Below the pieces are notes generated by a model. That model worked only from the letters and a program-made list of their open reading frames with translations. It was not told the DNA's origin and made no database searches. A program made the translations under genes and the position numbers. Below, in pieces: positions 50,011 to 62,184 of a DNA stretch of 64,000 nt. Every line of letters starts with the position of its first letter. Positions within the stretch are counted from its first letter, which is position 1. This DNA comes from Ctena decussata. Its lineage: Eukaryota > Mollusca > Bivalvia > Lucinida > Lucinidae. Where the stretch lies: assembly GCA_963989385.1 (NCBI GenBank), contig OZ022515.1, positions 6,356,803-6,420,802 of the forward strand. The letters run 5' to 3'.

Positions 50011-53000
50011 TGGAAAGGAACTAACAAAAGTATGATAGACTCTCAGCCGATGGATACAACATTGCTCTGAGCTATACAATCATAGATGTTATGGCAACAA
50101 TGCATTTCTGGACTGCACTCAGCGTCAAAAAGAAGATTTAAGGAGAAGAACTATATAAGCATTTTGCTTCCGTTCGTATCCTTACATAGATATTGTCACA
50201 ATATATGTTGGACATAGATTTTTCCAGAAAAAATATGTTTAAACCAAAATGAAGATCTAAAACTGATCCTTTGTGAGGAAAGTCCGCCGTAGTTGATAAT
50301 AGTACCATAGTAACAGCTAAGCTATGGAAAAGTATGAGCAATGCATAATTTAATCAAAAGAGTCATTGCCCTTTGTTTCCAATATCTACGGCAGTTTGAA
50401 TGACAAAAATTGTGAATTGACCAGTTACCCAGTATTACAGTATGAATAACTCAGTGTCTTAGTTACCCCACCCACTCTTATACTTGAAATACACGACTAA
50501 ATCATTCTGCTGATTAGCTTCAATTAAGAGTTTATATTACATATATGGTTGGCATACTACTCACTTAAAAACAATGCGAAAATAATGAACCACAAGATAA
50601 AAACATCTGGGATACAGATCATATAAGTCGTAAGACTTTCTTCTGAATCCCTTTCAAGCTACTGTATTGAGTTATATTCTTGTGAGATTGTATTGTTTGT
50701 ATTTGTTCAGTATTTTGAATAAAATATTGTTTACACTAAGATAAAAACAAGTATAAAACATATATGAAATATATCTAATTTCTTGTTTCGCTTCCTCTAT
50801 TTCTTTGAAAATCGTTGCCATGGAAACGGGTAGGGTAAAATAATTATTTTATTTTATTTTGTTTATATAACAACGTATATAAAAGGAAGCTCATAAAAAT
50901 ATGGCCATTGTTGCAAAACCAAGTCAGCAGTTATAAAAAGATATGTGTTCATTACCATTAACTGCTATGTAGTTTCAATGTAAATCATAAGTTATCTCCC
51001 CTTTTTCTTTCTTAGAAATATTTTTTTCCTTCGAATGCAAAATATGTTTATTTTCTTTATATCCTTGTTGTTTTATAACCATTTCCTATTATTTTCAACT
51101 GATCAACTCTCAAGAATAATGAAAATTTTATCCATACCCCCATATTTTTAAATATTTTTTCCGATTTCTTTCCGACTAATACGTACTATTCCGAGAAAAA
51201 GTGACTGCTGCACATGTATTGACCTTGAAATGAATGGTTTATCTAAATTCTCTTGAAAGACAAAATACTGCAATTGTGGCACGCTCTTAAAACGTTAATT
51301 TTCGATTGAAAAACTGTTTAATATGGCGTTTCTGTAATTCGACAATTTCAGTGACCTATCAAGAGTTATCGCCCCTCATGCACGAGATAAAATGCAGACG
51401 AGTAACTGTGAAAGAGATTTAGTATAAGAAATACATACATTTTGTGATCTGATACTTATCATTTATTTTTAAATTCCTTTCCTTGTTATATAGGGCAAAA
51501 TGTATCCCCCGCCCTTAAACTTTGCTAAAAAGCAGGGCAGAAATGCAAGAACAAAGAAATGGCTGTTACTTTCTTTGTACATGCCGTAATATCTCCATTT
51601 TTTAGATTTATATTGTTGACAAGGTGACTAATGGAAAAAACAGTATTTGAATAAATTTTGAGAGGGGGCCAAATATGGCCCAAATCATACCAGGTCCTTT
51701 ATTCTTCAATAAAGGCATCCGGTCCATAACATAAAGAATATAGTACAAAATATGTTGGTGATGCCTTAGATATTCTCACAGTTTTATCGCAAGTACTTAT
51801 AAGATATTTATATATAAGTATTTCCCAAAACCTCTGATTGAATCATATTTGTGTTACCAATACCAAAAAATAAAAGGTAATACAATGTTCCAAATTTACG
51901 TTACCATGACACTAAAACCATCACCCCATAAGTGAATCGACCTAAAAATAGTTTAGATGGCTAATTTTCTACCTTCAGCAAAGTAAATGGTGTTTTAGGT
52001 AAATTCACCTACAGTTCGATTTTTCGGTTGCCATGGTAACGTAAAAAACCTTATTTTCATTATGTTAAAAGAAAATGTGTGGTATTTAAATTCTGCAGTA
52101 ATGGCCTATATACACCTTTGCTGAAGAGAAATGATGCGCTTTTGATATGCTGTTTTTATGTATGGTAGCTGACAGTTTGACATCTGGGTATTAGTAGATC
52201 AGATATTGGTTATCTAGAATTTGTATGAATTTTAGTATGCACCTTTGCAGAAGATAGATAATTTGTTTTGAAAATAAAAGGTTTAGGTAAATTCACTGAC
52301 GGTTTGACGTTTCTGTTGCCATAATAACATCATTTTGAAACATTGTAAAAGTTTTTATTTGCAGTATGTTTAAGTCAAATGTTTGTTATTTAGATTCTGC
52401 AGGAATTGTTCATATATACATCTTTGCTAAAGAAATAATATAATTTAAAATGCTGGTACAATGTACAACTGCTGACAGTTTGACAGTCGGGTTGCCGTGG
52501 TTACGTTAATTTGTAACATTGTACTATTTGTTTTTGTTGTTGTTTTTTTTGCATTGGAAGGCCAGATATGGGATGTCTAGAATTCGATTGATTAATTACT
52601 TTGCTGAAGTTAGATAATGTGTTTTGAAAATGGTGTTATTTAGGTTAATCCTTGACAGTTCAATGTTTCTGTTGCCATGGTAACGTAAAATAGGAACATT
52701 GTAAAAAAATATTTTCAATATGAGAAAAGAAAATATGCGGTTTCTAGATTCTGTAGTAAAAACTTATATACACCGTTGACTTGTCCAGATTCAAAGGTAG
52801 TATAATCCAATATGGAAAATCAGTATTAAAGGTCAATTTTATTCAGACAGTTTCGCATGTCCTCTAACTACAGTTGTAAAAACATTTTACCAAAGAACTT
52901 TAGCTTTATCTGGATGACCATCTGCGTTTACATTTTCAAACTGCTGCTTTGATTGCAGCATGTAAAGGGCTAGACATAAGGTCAGTAAAGTTCACTGCTG

Positions 53001-53999
53001 GGGAAGATTTAGGCTTTGCCTAACATGTAAGTAACCAGACCCTATGTTCCCTTTCAGAGGATATATTGAACATAAGGTCTGTAGCCAGACTAAGAATTTG
53101 TATGAATTGTTGAAATGCACCTTTGCTCAAGGTAGATACTTTGTTTTGTAAATGGTGTTTTAGGTAAATTCACTGACGGTTCGATGGTTCTGTTGCCATG
53201 GTGACGTAAATTTGGAACATTGTAAGACTTATTATTTTCAGTATAAGAAAAGCAAATGTGTGTTATTTTGATTCTGTAGGAATTGTTTATATACACCTCT
53301 GCTGAAAAGTAATAATGTACTTTTAAAATGCTATTTTAGCATTGGTAGACCAGATATGGTTATCTATAAATTCTATGGATTGATAATATGCATCTTTCCT
53401 GAAGGTAGATAATTTGCATTCTAAATGACGTTTTTTAGGTAAATTCACTGACAGTTCGATGTTTCTGTTGCCATGGTAACGACCATTTGGAACATTGTAA
53501 AATTTGTTATGTTTTAAATCAGTAAAACAGCTGTTAGTTAGCTGGACCTTGTATGAATTGTTTCTGCACACCTTTGTTGTTAGCGAATAATTAACTTTGC
53601 AAACGGCCAATTTTGACCATGTATAAAATGTGTTTCTATGGTTACACTTATGTTGCTATGCAACATAGTGTGTATGTGAAACGATAATTTTTCTGTGTTG
53701 TATAAGAAGTGCTTAAAGTTATTTTATTGAGAGAAATAAAAAGATCAATATAAACTGTATTCATATCTCAACAATCAACCTAAAAATGCCAATTTTCAAT
53801 TTTCTCTTGGAGAAATTTTGTCCCGTCTTCACGAAATTTTCAAATCCCGTGTCCATAGCAACCACTGCCAGAAAAGGTGAATGCTTTGCCATGGAGTCTG
53901 ATTAAATGGAGGTAAAATTAATAATTTCTGTGACAAGTCACTTATCACATTCTGCCTGAATCTTAGGGAGATTGCTAATTAATTCTATGGTTAAAACAG

Positions 54000-56440
54000 G
54001 ACACCTGAAGGTTATCGTTTAACCTCTTTGGTAACGCACTATAAAGCTAAATAACAAATATCAAGCCTCTGGTCCCATAGAATCTGAATACTATTTTTTT
54101 TAAATATTTTCTATGCATTGCTATAGTGAACCCAGGGCCCCAGGCGTAGGACAACTTTGGGCCCTAAATAAACTCGGTTAATGACCATTAGGCAATACTT
54201 ACTACCAAATATCAAGCCTCGGGCCATACTGGTTTTGCAGAAGAAAATTTTTGAATATTTTAGCTATGTATTACGATGGTGAATCCAGGACTTTTGCGGA
54301 CCTTTTGGACAATCCATGTAGAAGACTATTAGGTTATGCTCAATACCAAATATCGAGCCTCTGGTTCCACAATTTCTGATGAAGAATATGTTTTAATATT
54401 TTCTTATGTATTTGTCCAAGACACCCTGGGGTGGGGCCATTTTAGACCTTTTAAACGATCCTGATAGAGGACTATTAGGTTATGCTCAATACCAGATATT
54501 GAGCCATGAGTCCACAGGTTCTGAAAAAGAAGATTCTGTCATGGGTTTTTTTAACCCTGACGCCACCATTGGTAAAAACTTAGTAAAATACTGTCAGGCA
54601 ATGCTACATATCAAATTTATAGCATCTGAACCCAGTGGTTTTGAAGAAGATTTCTGAATATTTTGCTATGAATTTCTATGGTTCAAACCAGGACCGCCTG
54701 GGGCTGGGCCATTTTAACTCCTGAGGCCACCATGTGAAAAAGTCTCGTAAAGGACCACTAGGAATTACTAATACCAAATTTCAAGCATCTGGGCCAAGTG
54801 AATCTGAAGCAGAAGATTTTCATATATTTTTTGTAAGTATTTCTATACTTCAGACCCAGGTTCCCTTGGGATGGGGCGTTTTTAACCGTGGGCCGCCACT
54901 ACAACAAACATGGTAAAGGACTACTAGGCAATGCTACAAATCACATTTAAAACATCTGCGCCCTGCGGCTGTAAAGAAGAATATTTTTGGATATTTTCCT
55001 ATGTATATCTATGTTTCGCACACAGGACGTCCTGAGCCGGGTCATTTGGACCCTTGGGGCCACCCTTTGGACAAACTTGGTAAAAAATCACTTTGCAATC
55101 CTACGCACCGAATGTCAAGCATCTAAGACTAGTAGTTCTAGAAAAGAAGATTTCGAATATTTTTTATGTCTTTTTTCTATTTTTTCTATAGTTCTAACCC
55201 AGGACCCCGTGGGAGGGGCCGTTTTTAACCTTGGGTTACCATTTAAGCATCTGAGCCCAGTGGTTCTGAAGAAGAAGGTTTTTGGATAATTTCCTATGTA
55301 TATCTATGGTTCACCCACAGGACGTCATGGACGGGTCCTTTTGGACTCGGAGGGGGGGGCGGGGGCGGGGACACCATTTGAACAAAATTGGTAAAAAATC
55401 ACTTGGAATGCTACGTATGGAATTTTAAGCATCTGAGTCTAGCACTTCTAGAAAAGAAGATTTCGAATATTTTTATATTTTTTTCTAAACTTCCAACCCA
55501 GGACCCCTTGGCTGGCCGTTTTTAACCTTGGGTCAACATTTAAGCATCTGAGCCCAAAGGTTCTGAAGAAGAAGGTTTTTGGACATTTTCCTATATGGTT
55601 CACCCACGTCCTGGACGGGTCCTTTTGGATTCGGGGGGGGGGGGGGTCACCGTTTGAACAAACTTGTTAAAAAAATTCTTTGGAATACTACCCATAGAAG
55701 TTCAAGCATCTGAGCCTACGACTTCTAGATAAGAAGAATTTCAATTTTTTTTTGTTTGCAAACCCAAAATCATCCGCCATCTAGCTATTCTGGAAAGGAC
55801 AATGCTACATACATATTTCCAAACATCTGAGCCAAGTGCCTCGAAAAAAGAAGTTGTTTTAATACTTTCGTATGTATTTCTATGGTTCAAGCCCAGCTCC
55901 ACTCCCCTAACCACCGCCCCCTGTGGCGAAGCCATTTTAGACCCTGAGGCTACCATTTGAACAAAACCTGGTAAAGGACTTTTAGGCAGTGCATATAAAA
56001 ATCCAAAGCATCAGAGCCCAGAAGGCATGAAGATGAGTTTTTGAATATTTTCCTGTGTATTTTAATGATTCAAACAGAGGACGCGATGTGGCTTGGTCAT
56101 TTTGGAAACTGGGTCCACCATTTGAACAAACCTGGTAAAGGACCACTAGGCAATGCGATATTCCAAATTTTAAGCACTTGGGCCTAGCGGTTCTTGCGAA
56201 GAAGATTTTGAAACATATATATATATATATATTTTTTAACACAGAACTCCCCGCCGCAGGGCCACTTTAGATCCTAGGGCCACTATAGATCTTAAATGTG
56301 ATAGAGGTTTACTAGTCAAAACGTTTTACCAAATATCAAATTTCTATGCCTAGAGCTTTCAGAGAATGTGTCATTAAAAACAAAATATTAACGGACAAAA
56401 TAGGGACACCTGACGACGGACGACAGACGACGGCGCCGAA
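54000..56440 (+). repeat. ~160-bp satellite ('ctaggcaatgctacata' type)
   Basis: About 13 diverged units share 'aaaggaccactaggcaatgc', 'ccaaatttcaagcatctggg', 'ggttctgaagaagaagattt', 'ttttcctatgtatttctatgg' and 'caggaccccctggg'. The units sit near 54170, 54320, 54468, 54590, 54748, 54917, 55085, 55394, 55675, 55795, 55977, 56140 and 56310. The array ends with 'gacgacggacgacagacgac' at 56410. All open frames within (54406-55289 and others) are by-products. This is a repeat style common in bivalve genomes. Confidence 0.88.
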
Positions 56441-56449
56441 AAGTGATAA

Positions 56450-56930
56450 CAATAAATAACGATGAAAGACACACGTAGCCCCAGACAGAAGAACTATACA
56501 GAACACAAATATCGGAAGCCATACATGGAACGATAAAAAATCTATCAGAAGCTTTACTATTTCAATGAACATTTTTCTGGGGGAGGTTTGGTGGTGCGAT
56601 GATGCTGGGTGTGACTTTCAGTACCGGCTCGTCCTACTGATTTGTATAATAGCAGGACAAGGGCCTACTGTGCTTGCAGTAGGTGCGGGTGGTGTGTTGT
56701 TTGAACATTTTTCTCTTGCCTATCATTTCTCTTTTCTTTCTTCCTCTCTTTGGGACACGGCCCGATATAGAATGAAATACAGTCTCAAATGGTCGCTTAA
56801 CCCCAAACAACCAACAAACCAAAATAAAACATTATTTCTTTGTTCTACCTAATACACAGAACAGGAAGCGAAAGTGAGCTCATACATAATTTTGCAAAAC
56901 ACCCATCTAAGCAGCCTACAATTATGATGG
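56450..56930. other. No recognisable feature
   Basis: This is intronic sequence just downstream of the G3 exon. Short frames at 56565-56852 and 56634-56822 overlap on opposite strands and have no motifs. Confidence 0.5.
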
Positions 56931-56944
56931 TATAATCTACGCAC

Positions 56945-57490
56945 CTAAATCACTGACTTCAACGGCTCCTCTGCAGTCTCCGTACAATTTGTCTCTTTCA
57001 ACAACACTGGCATCGCTACTGTTGCTCTTCTGAAGTATTCTTTGAAGATCAAACGTTAATATGTAAATAGCACTTGGAGACAAAAATGTCGGGTGTGAGG
57101 CATGAAATACAAGCTGACCCGCAAAATCATAAAAGCTAACTGTTGCTTTGCGATTGGATTGTTTAGCTGTTAAAGTTTTAGCTTTCTTAAGAGCTTCCGT
57201 TAAATCGTTTTCTGTCCAAACTCGATGGTGGGATTCTGAAGTAGCCGTACACGAGGTTTGTTGGTCTACTTGAAAAGTTCCACTTTCTCTTTCTTTAGTT
57301 TCTGTTTCTTGTAATTTATCCTGATACGCCTCCAAATTGTTTCTATCTGTGCACCCTGGTAGCGGTTTCTCGGTAAGTGCACTGCAAGGGGGTACTTCAT
57401 CGTCACTCTTACCATGACTTACATCAATTTTGTCTAGTTCTTGAACCTTCTGCAGCGTTTTGGCACATCTTAGATGGAAGTCACGATCTC
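56945..57490 (-). CDS. Roc GTPase, switch II exon (Roc-COR-HEPN gene)
   Basis: The exon encodes residues 1-182 of the visible chain. An acceptor AG (57491-57492) precedes it and two bases complete a split codon. It ends in phase 1 before GTGCGT. Residues 2-110 are polar, Glu/Lys/Ser-rich and without a clear fold. Then come 'WTENDLTEALKKAKTLTAKQ' and 'ATVSFYDFAGQLVFHASHPT'. DFAGQ (about 57115-57129) is the G3 (D-x2-G-Q) motif, and 'LSPSAIYILTFDL' is the next beta strand. The P-loop (G-x4-GK-S/T) must lie in an earlier exon. The frame stays open upstream to a Met at 57596, but that segment has no Roc-like sequence, so I favour the splice acceptor. Confidence 0.85.
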
Positions 57491-57599
57491 CTATATATAG
57501 AAACATATGTGAGAAGTCGGTTTGCAAGTTGCCTTGTACTTTGAGCTTAGTTAATAAACATAGGACATGAAATTGTCTGGATTTAGAGGAAAACAATTG

Positions 57600-58600
57600 T
57601 TAGGTTTTCCATACCCTTCGTGTCTCCAAAAACCAAATCCATTTGCTCAGATTTATATGGTTTCTTAATAATTATTCCTATTTAATATTATGGCGGTCAT
57701 TGATACATTATTATTTTAATCAATTATATCTGTTGAAGACATAACTAGAAGAATTCTCCAAGCGACTATAAACAACTCTTATTTTTACGACTAGAAGTGT
57801 AACTACACTGCAGTCAAACTCTTGTTTTACTACTAGAAGTTGCAGTCAAAATGAAGACTTCATGCTTCTAGTGCTGGGCCGGACAAAGACATGAAAAAAG
57901 ATAAAAGGGCAAAACTTATCCCAGCGAGCACATGACCCTTATGCAACGTCGCATCAATGTCAATACAACGTCATGACGCTGCATGCGGCGTTGCTTTAAC
58001 GTTATGTTGCCGCAGGATAAATGATGAAAATTCTTATTTACGTAAGGCCCATGACTCTTTTACTTTCGACCATAACTTTTTAAAGATAGTCCTTGGTTAA
58101 TTGCATTTTTAACAAGGTAGGTAGTTCATGAACAATGGCGAATGTAAACAAGACTTGTCAAAAGACAACATAGTGAGCCTACCAGGAGCTTGACTCTCAC
58201 CCATGGTAGTGTGGAAAAGCTCTTGTCCAAATGTGATTGCCAAGCATAATGACTGCTATCCATGCAGGGGCTGAGAAATATGATTGGATGAAGCATGTAC
58301 ATAGTCGAATATGTACATGACTGGCGAAGTTAAAATGTTCTTGTCCACATATGTACAGTAAATGTGTGCCAAGTATCATGGTTCTAAGCCATATAGGGAC
58401 GGAGAAATATCATACAGTAAGTGAATGATATCATAATGTCATAGGCCGTAACAAATCATTGGAAACTCCTTGTGTTTTGTAGTCGTTAAATCTACCTGTA
58501 GCTGCCTGCATCTTTTTCTTCTAAGTTGTTCTTGTGTAGCAGATTGAATAGGGTGTTTCTAACTCATCTGTATTAAAAGCCCTCGGGTGTGTAAGCTATC
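57600..58600. other. No recognisable feature
   Basis: A reading of the minus strand for a P-loop (G-x4-GK-S/T) exon found none here. 'acaacgtcatgacgctgcat' near 57961 resembles a dispersed mollusc repeat, but no second copy is in the window. Confidence 0.4.
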
Positions 58601-58605
58601 TGCAT

Positions 58606-59260
58606 GAGTACTGTATATGCTTCATTGCAGATAGTCATAGGTTTTCAATGTGAAAAGACATATTTTCATCCGTTACAAACATATTTAGCATGTATATTTA
58701 TGTTTTTTTTTTCATGTTTATATGTTGCAGGTTAGCGAATATTTTGTACAATTTTCATAAAAACATTATTTTTTTAAAGACTAGTTACAGTCATGTTTGA
58801 AAGTTTTAACCATTTTAGTTGCCGTATTGAATTTCGTCGGCGTCGGCAACGGCGGAAATTCTTATTGCCGGTAAAGGATGCATCATTGCACATTATTTCA
58901 TTGTCATCGTTTCATTGATTCATTATACCTGAAAAACTTTTTAAGAACTGTGAAGCTTTGTATAATCAGTTGAATAGTTTTAAATGAGAAGAATGTTGAA
59001 ACAATTCTTTATTTACGCTGTATTGCATATTGATATCAGTTAGATAACTGCATAGTGATAGTTAACGAGTATTGTATATGCTTCTTTGCAGACAGCCATA
59101 TAGTGTCAAGGTGAAAACAACAAATTTTCATCCTTGACATACAAAGATAGCATGTATATTTACGTTCGCTTCATGTTTATTTGTTGCAGATTTATGAATA
59201 TTTTGTACTTTTATCAAAGAAACATTACTTCTTAAAGACTACATACAGTCATGTTTCTGC
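58606..59260 (+). repeat. Direct repeat, ~460-bp period
   Basis: 58606-58800 and 59068-59255 share in order 'gtatatgcttc-ttgcaga', 'tagcatgtatatttatgtt', 'gaatattttgtac' and 'acagtcatgttt'. They are two copies of a ~190-bp segment. Confidence 0.7.
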
Positions 59261-59489
59261 CATAATCCAGCGTGTGAGTAACCAACACATCATCTTAAGC
59301 ATTTTGTTTATGTTCCGTTAGAACCCACATCCCCAGATCGGGACATTAAAGTAAGTTTTTTCAAAGTCAGTAGACCGGAACAAGTAGGTCAGAGCCATAG
59401 ATGAGGCATGCATTCAGGTAATCAATCTACTGATAAAACTGTGTGAGAAAAAAAAAAACTAAACGCAAATGGTTTACATAGGTTAAAAA

Positions 59490-59566
59490 TGAAAGTGGTC
59501 AAAGTACCCAAATCATAAGTCCGAACATGTAGGTCATTTAAGCATACACTGTAGACAATTCCGGAA
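59490..59566 (-). repeat. 3'-end fragment of the RT element found at 2932-3768
   Basis: 'gtggtcaaagtacccaaatc' and 'tagacaattccggaat' match 2934-2998 closely. This looks like a very short 5'-truncated copy of the same retroelement. Confidence 0.6.
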
Positions 59567-59577
59567 TTTACTGATCA

Positions 59578-59626
59578 CCGACGCGAACGTGAACACGAAC
59601 GCGCACGTGAACAAGAACGCGAACGC
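59578..59626. repeat. GAACGCGAACGTGAAC-type microsatellite
   Basis: Imperfect hexamer units of cgaacg/cgtgaa. A related 'cacgcgcagcagcacgagaa' stretch is at 22360-22390. Confidence 0.75.
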
Positions 59627-60183
59627 TGGTGCTTACTCGGCATACGATGCTGGGGGGGTTTAGCATAGGCTGTCCTTTGCTTCGCCAAGGCGCGCCATAA
59701 CCAAACATTTCAAAACACGTTTAACTTTAACCAGTTTAGAAAACTCTAAAAACGTTAGCATCTTTCGCCTGTAAGGCTATAAGCAAGTATTTTATTTCAA
59801 GTCTATAAACCATTTGATGCATAGTTTAGATGGATAATCGAAAGGATGAAAAAGTATTTTAGTCTTTGTTTGTGTTCCTTCTGCCTAGATGTTGATAATA
59901 GATTGCAGCAAACAAGCATAGGCTGTTAACGTCTCCCATTCGTAGTCAATTTGCATTTGAGCTTTTGATATTAATTTTGCCAGCACAACTAGGACAGCTG
60001 ATAAAAGAACCAGATGTTGCAAAGTAATCTGTGGTCTTATACTATGGAATAGATAAGAAGAGAAGAGATTGAAGTAATTTTTGGTTATGCTGTCATTATT
60101 ATTCTTACTTTGACCAGAAGAAGATGCGAAACCCAACATTCATTCCATCGGAAGATCCAAATTGAAGTTTGTTTTTCTTTATA

Positions 60184-61201
60184 CAAGGGTTGATCCGGAA
60201 GTAATGTCACTGTGTCCATTGCGCGCTTATTCATCGTAACGTTATTATAAAAATTATACCAAGTTACACTGTAATTCAGTTCTGATTTACAGTATAAAAG
60301 TAAAGTTGGAAACTTTTTCCGTTCAAGTTATATGGACGTTCAAAGTATGCCCCCGACGCCATCGCGCCCCACGTTAGAATAACGTTAATTACATGAAAAC
60401 AAGTTTCAAATGCAATCACAAATCAAAATCAAACTAGCGCGCCAAATCAGATGAAAACTTGATACGATGACGAAATATATTTCTGTCGCCCACTTTTGAA
60501 ATTTTAATATCGTCACTGCAGTTTGAAGTTTGCTAGCTAGTGCTAATGCTTCTTACTGCCGAGAATAAATATGGTGATTTCTGACAAACGCGTCAGCGGA
60601 TATATATTATGCGCTTTTGCCTCAAATTCGGAATATCACCTTCAGAGACTCTAGAGCTGTTTAGATAGACATGTGGTGATAAAGCAGTTATTATGAGGCT
60701 TGTGTAAAGGTGCAATCAGCATGATACGGGTGCAAATGAGTCGCTAGAGGATAGTCCGAAAACCGGAAGACCTTTATGTACAATGACAGACTAACGTCAC
60801 TCGTGTTCGGATCCCATATATGAAGACCAATGTTCTGCAATTCGAATGTTGTATAAATTCTTAAACTTCAGCTGCGGAGCTATTCAAGTAATGTTAAAAG
60901 ATCAGATAAACATGGATGAACAGACATTAGTGCTTTGCTGGAACAACGAATATGCTACTTTGGACATGACACAATATTAAAACTTCGTCTGGTGCGTCAA
61001 TGACGTCTTTGACGTACGGCGCGTTTCGTTACATTGCCTTCTGTCTATCTCGATATCTCAGTTACTGTGCATTGTATTTTTATGACATTTTCAGACCATA
61101 ATGCAAATAGATTAAGGTACATGGATACGAAATTTTGTTGCTCTCTCTTCATTCTACACGATTTTATAGCTGCAGTGACATTACTTCTGGATCAACCCTC
61201 G
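60184..61201 (+). mobile_element. Mariner-like element relic
   Basis: The ends are inverted repeats: CAAGGGTTGATCCGGAAGTA at 60184 and its complement (CGAGGGTTGATCCAGAAGTA) ending at 61201. They continue together through 'atgtcactg' (about 29 bp), and both are flanked by TA. This TIR and TA target fit mariner/Tc1 elements. At 1018 bp it is shorter than the usual ~1.3 kb. A remnant 'EDSPKTGRP' on plus (60748-60775) matches the G-R-P block between the two helix-turn-helix parts of mariner-type transposases. No catalytic core survives. Confidence 0.8.
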
Positions 61202-61314
61202 TAATTCGACAATACTATTTTTTTGGACAGGAACGGTGAAACAGACAACTAAAACAAAATTGTTGCAGTATAAATATACCTTTACCGAATATAGTTTGAC
61301 ATATGCGCATTTCT

Positions 61315-61700
61315 GTATATAACGTCCTAAATGTTTGAATATAAACGTATCCATACCAATTTTCGTGCGACAGACGCCCGTTTCTGTAGTTAACTTCTTC
61401 AGTGTCGCTAAACCCCAAAAGTTTAAAAGAAAATAGATGATGAGCAGGTATCGGCAGCCTACGAGCATCCCTCTCCGAGCCACACTTATCGTCGCCCTCA
61501 TCGGGACACATTAGTTGCAGACATCGGGTAAGAAACGAGAAAAAGTGATGGGCAGGCCTGACTTCCATCTCCAAGCCAAACTTACTATGATAATCCACGG
61601 AACACAGCAGCCGCAGACAGCAGGTAAGAGATGCCTACGAATAAACTCGCGCACGCAGGCATACCCGAGAGAAACACTTCATTCCCATGGTGCAAGAGTG
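61315..61700 (-). repeat. Dispersed repeat R1, long inverted copy
   Basis: 'ttcgtgcgacagacgcccgt' through 'cctctccgagccacacttat' is the reverse complement of 4540-4866. It is followed by a second, diverged unit ('gatgggcaggcctgacttcc') to about 61700. The frames 61181-61598 on minus are by-products. Confidence 0.85.
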
Positions 61701-62184
61701 TCAACGAGCAATAAGCACGCACAAAGAAAATAGTTCCTCGCAATTTTCGAATCAAAGAGAAACACTAAAAGTATCTGCATTTCCTGCTGCTTTTGCTTTT
61801 TAGGTCTGCCCGAGAAGCCAGTATGTAAACGCTCATTTTTAACTTTTAATGCGCATCTGTCACGCTAATTTGGGTAAAGGAACATTTATACTTTAGAATT
61901 GTTATTTTAATCCTCTATTTCACCGCTCCGTGCCAAGAAATATGATAGTTCCCAAAATATGATGAAACACAAATTTGGATTTTCCGTAGAAGTGCAAGTC
62001 GAGGTTTTTCATATTTGTTTTTGTCAAAATAAGAATAATCATGAAAACATATTAACCAATCCGTACTGCTATTGTGTTCTATCCTATAGCCTAAGAAGGT
62101 CGTTGATGTATCACGGATGACTTTGCAAAAATTCTTGTCCTGCTAGTTCTGTTATCAGCTGTCCCTAGCTGTGCTGGCAAATTA

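Larger units (their letters stand above)
45408..53480. promoter_or_regulatory. RFX X-box-like palindromes (multiple sites)
   Basis: Sites of GTTRCCATGGYAAC type are: 45408-45421 (GTTGCCATGGCAAC), 48030-48043 (GTTACCATGGTAAC), 48379-48392 (GTTACCATAGCAAC), 48736-48749 (GTAACCATGGCAAC), 49092-49105 (GTTACCATGGCAAC), 50814-50827 (GTTGCCATGGAAAC), 52027-52040, 52671-52684 and 53467-53480 (GTTGCCATGGTAAC), and 53192-53205 (GTTGCCATGGTGAC). Weaker versions occur between them. This matches the RFX-factor X-box. Binding is inferred, and the sites recur because the satellite unit contains them. Confidence 0.45.
45400..54000. repeat. Inverted satellite arrays carrying X-box palindromes
   Basis: From 45.4 to 49.3 kb, ~175-bp units read one way: 'aaatttacgttaccatggca', then 'cagcatatttaaagcatatt', then 'agcaaaggtgtatatat'. 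From 51.86 to 53.65 kb the complement appears ('gttgccatggtaacgtaaat', 'tatacacctttgctgaagag'). Outer markers are also inverted: 'aagtgactagtcacagaaat' at 47390-47415 against 53925-53950, and 'tttgggccatatttggcccc' at 49347-49367 against 51665-51690. The two halves are diverged and roughly mirror each other around 50.6 kb. The right half is interrupted at about 52790-53085. It fills most of the intron between the Roc G3 and G4 exons. Confidence 0.8.
22659..57490 (-). other. Gene: Roc-COR-HEPN protein (7 exons seen, both ends open)
   Basis: The seven exons listed separately join at consensus AG/GT borders with phases 1, 0, 2, 1, 0, 0, and every join keeps one open frame (2634 nt). The predicted product is a ROCO-family GTPase (Roc plus COR) ending in a DZIP3-type HEPN domain. 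In ROCO proteins Roc binds GTP and COR mediates dimerisation. HEPN domains of this type are found in animal immunity-like proteins, and those with intact R-x4-6-H can be RNases. The role of the fusion here is an inference. Introns are about 13.6, 7.1, 4.0, 5.9, 0.7 and 1.0 kb. The P-loop exon is not seen up to 64000, and the HEPN exon ends at a donor, so both ends lie outside or were missed. Confidence 0.88.

Noticed and set aside
54406..55289. Three plus-strand frames of 60-100 codons
   Set aside because: They are units of the ~160-bp satellite read by chance. Neighbouring units are not open in the same frame.
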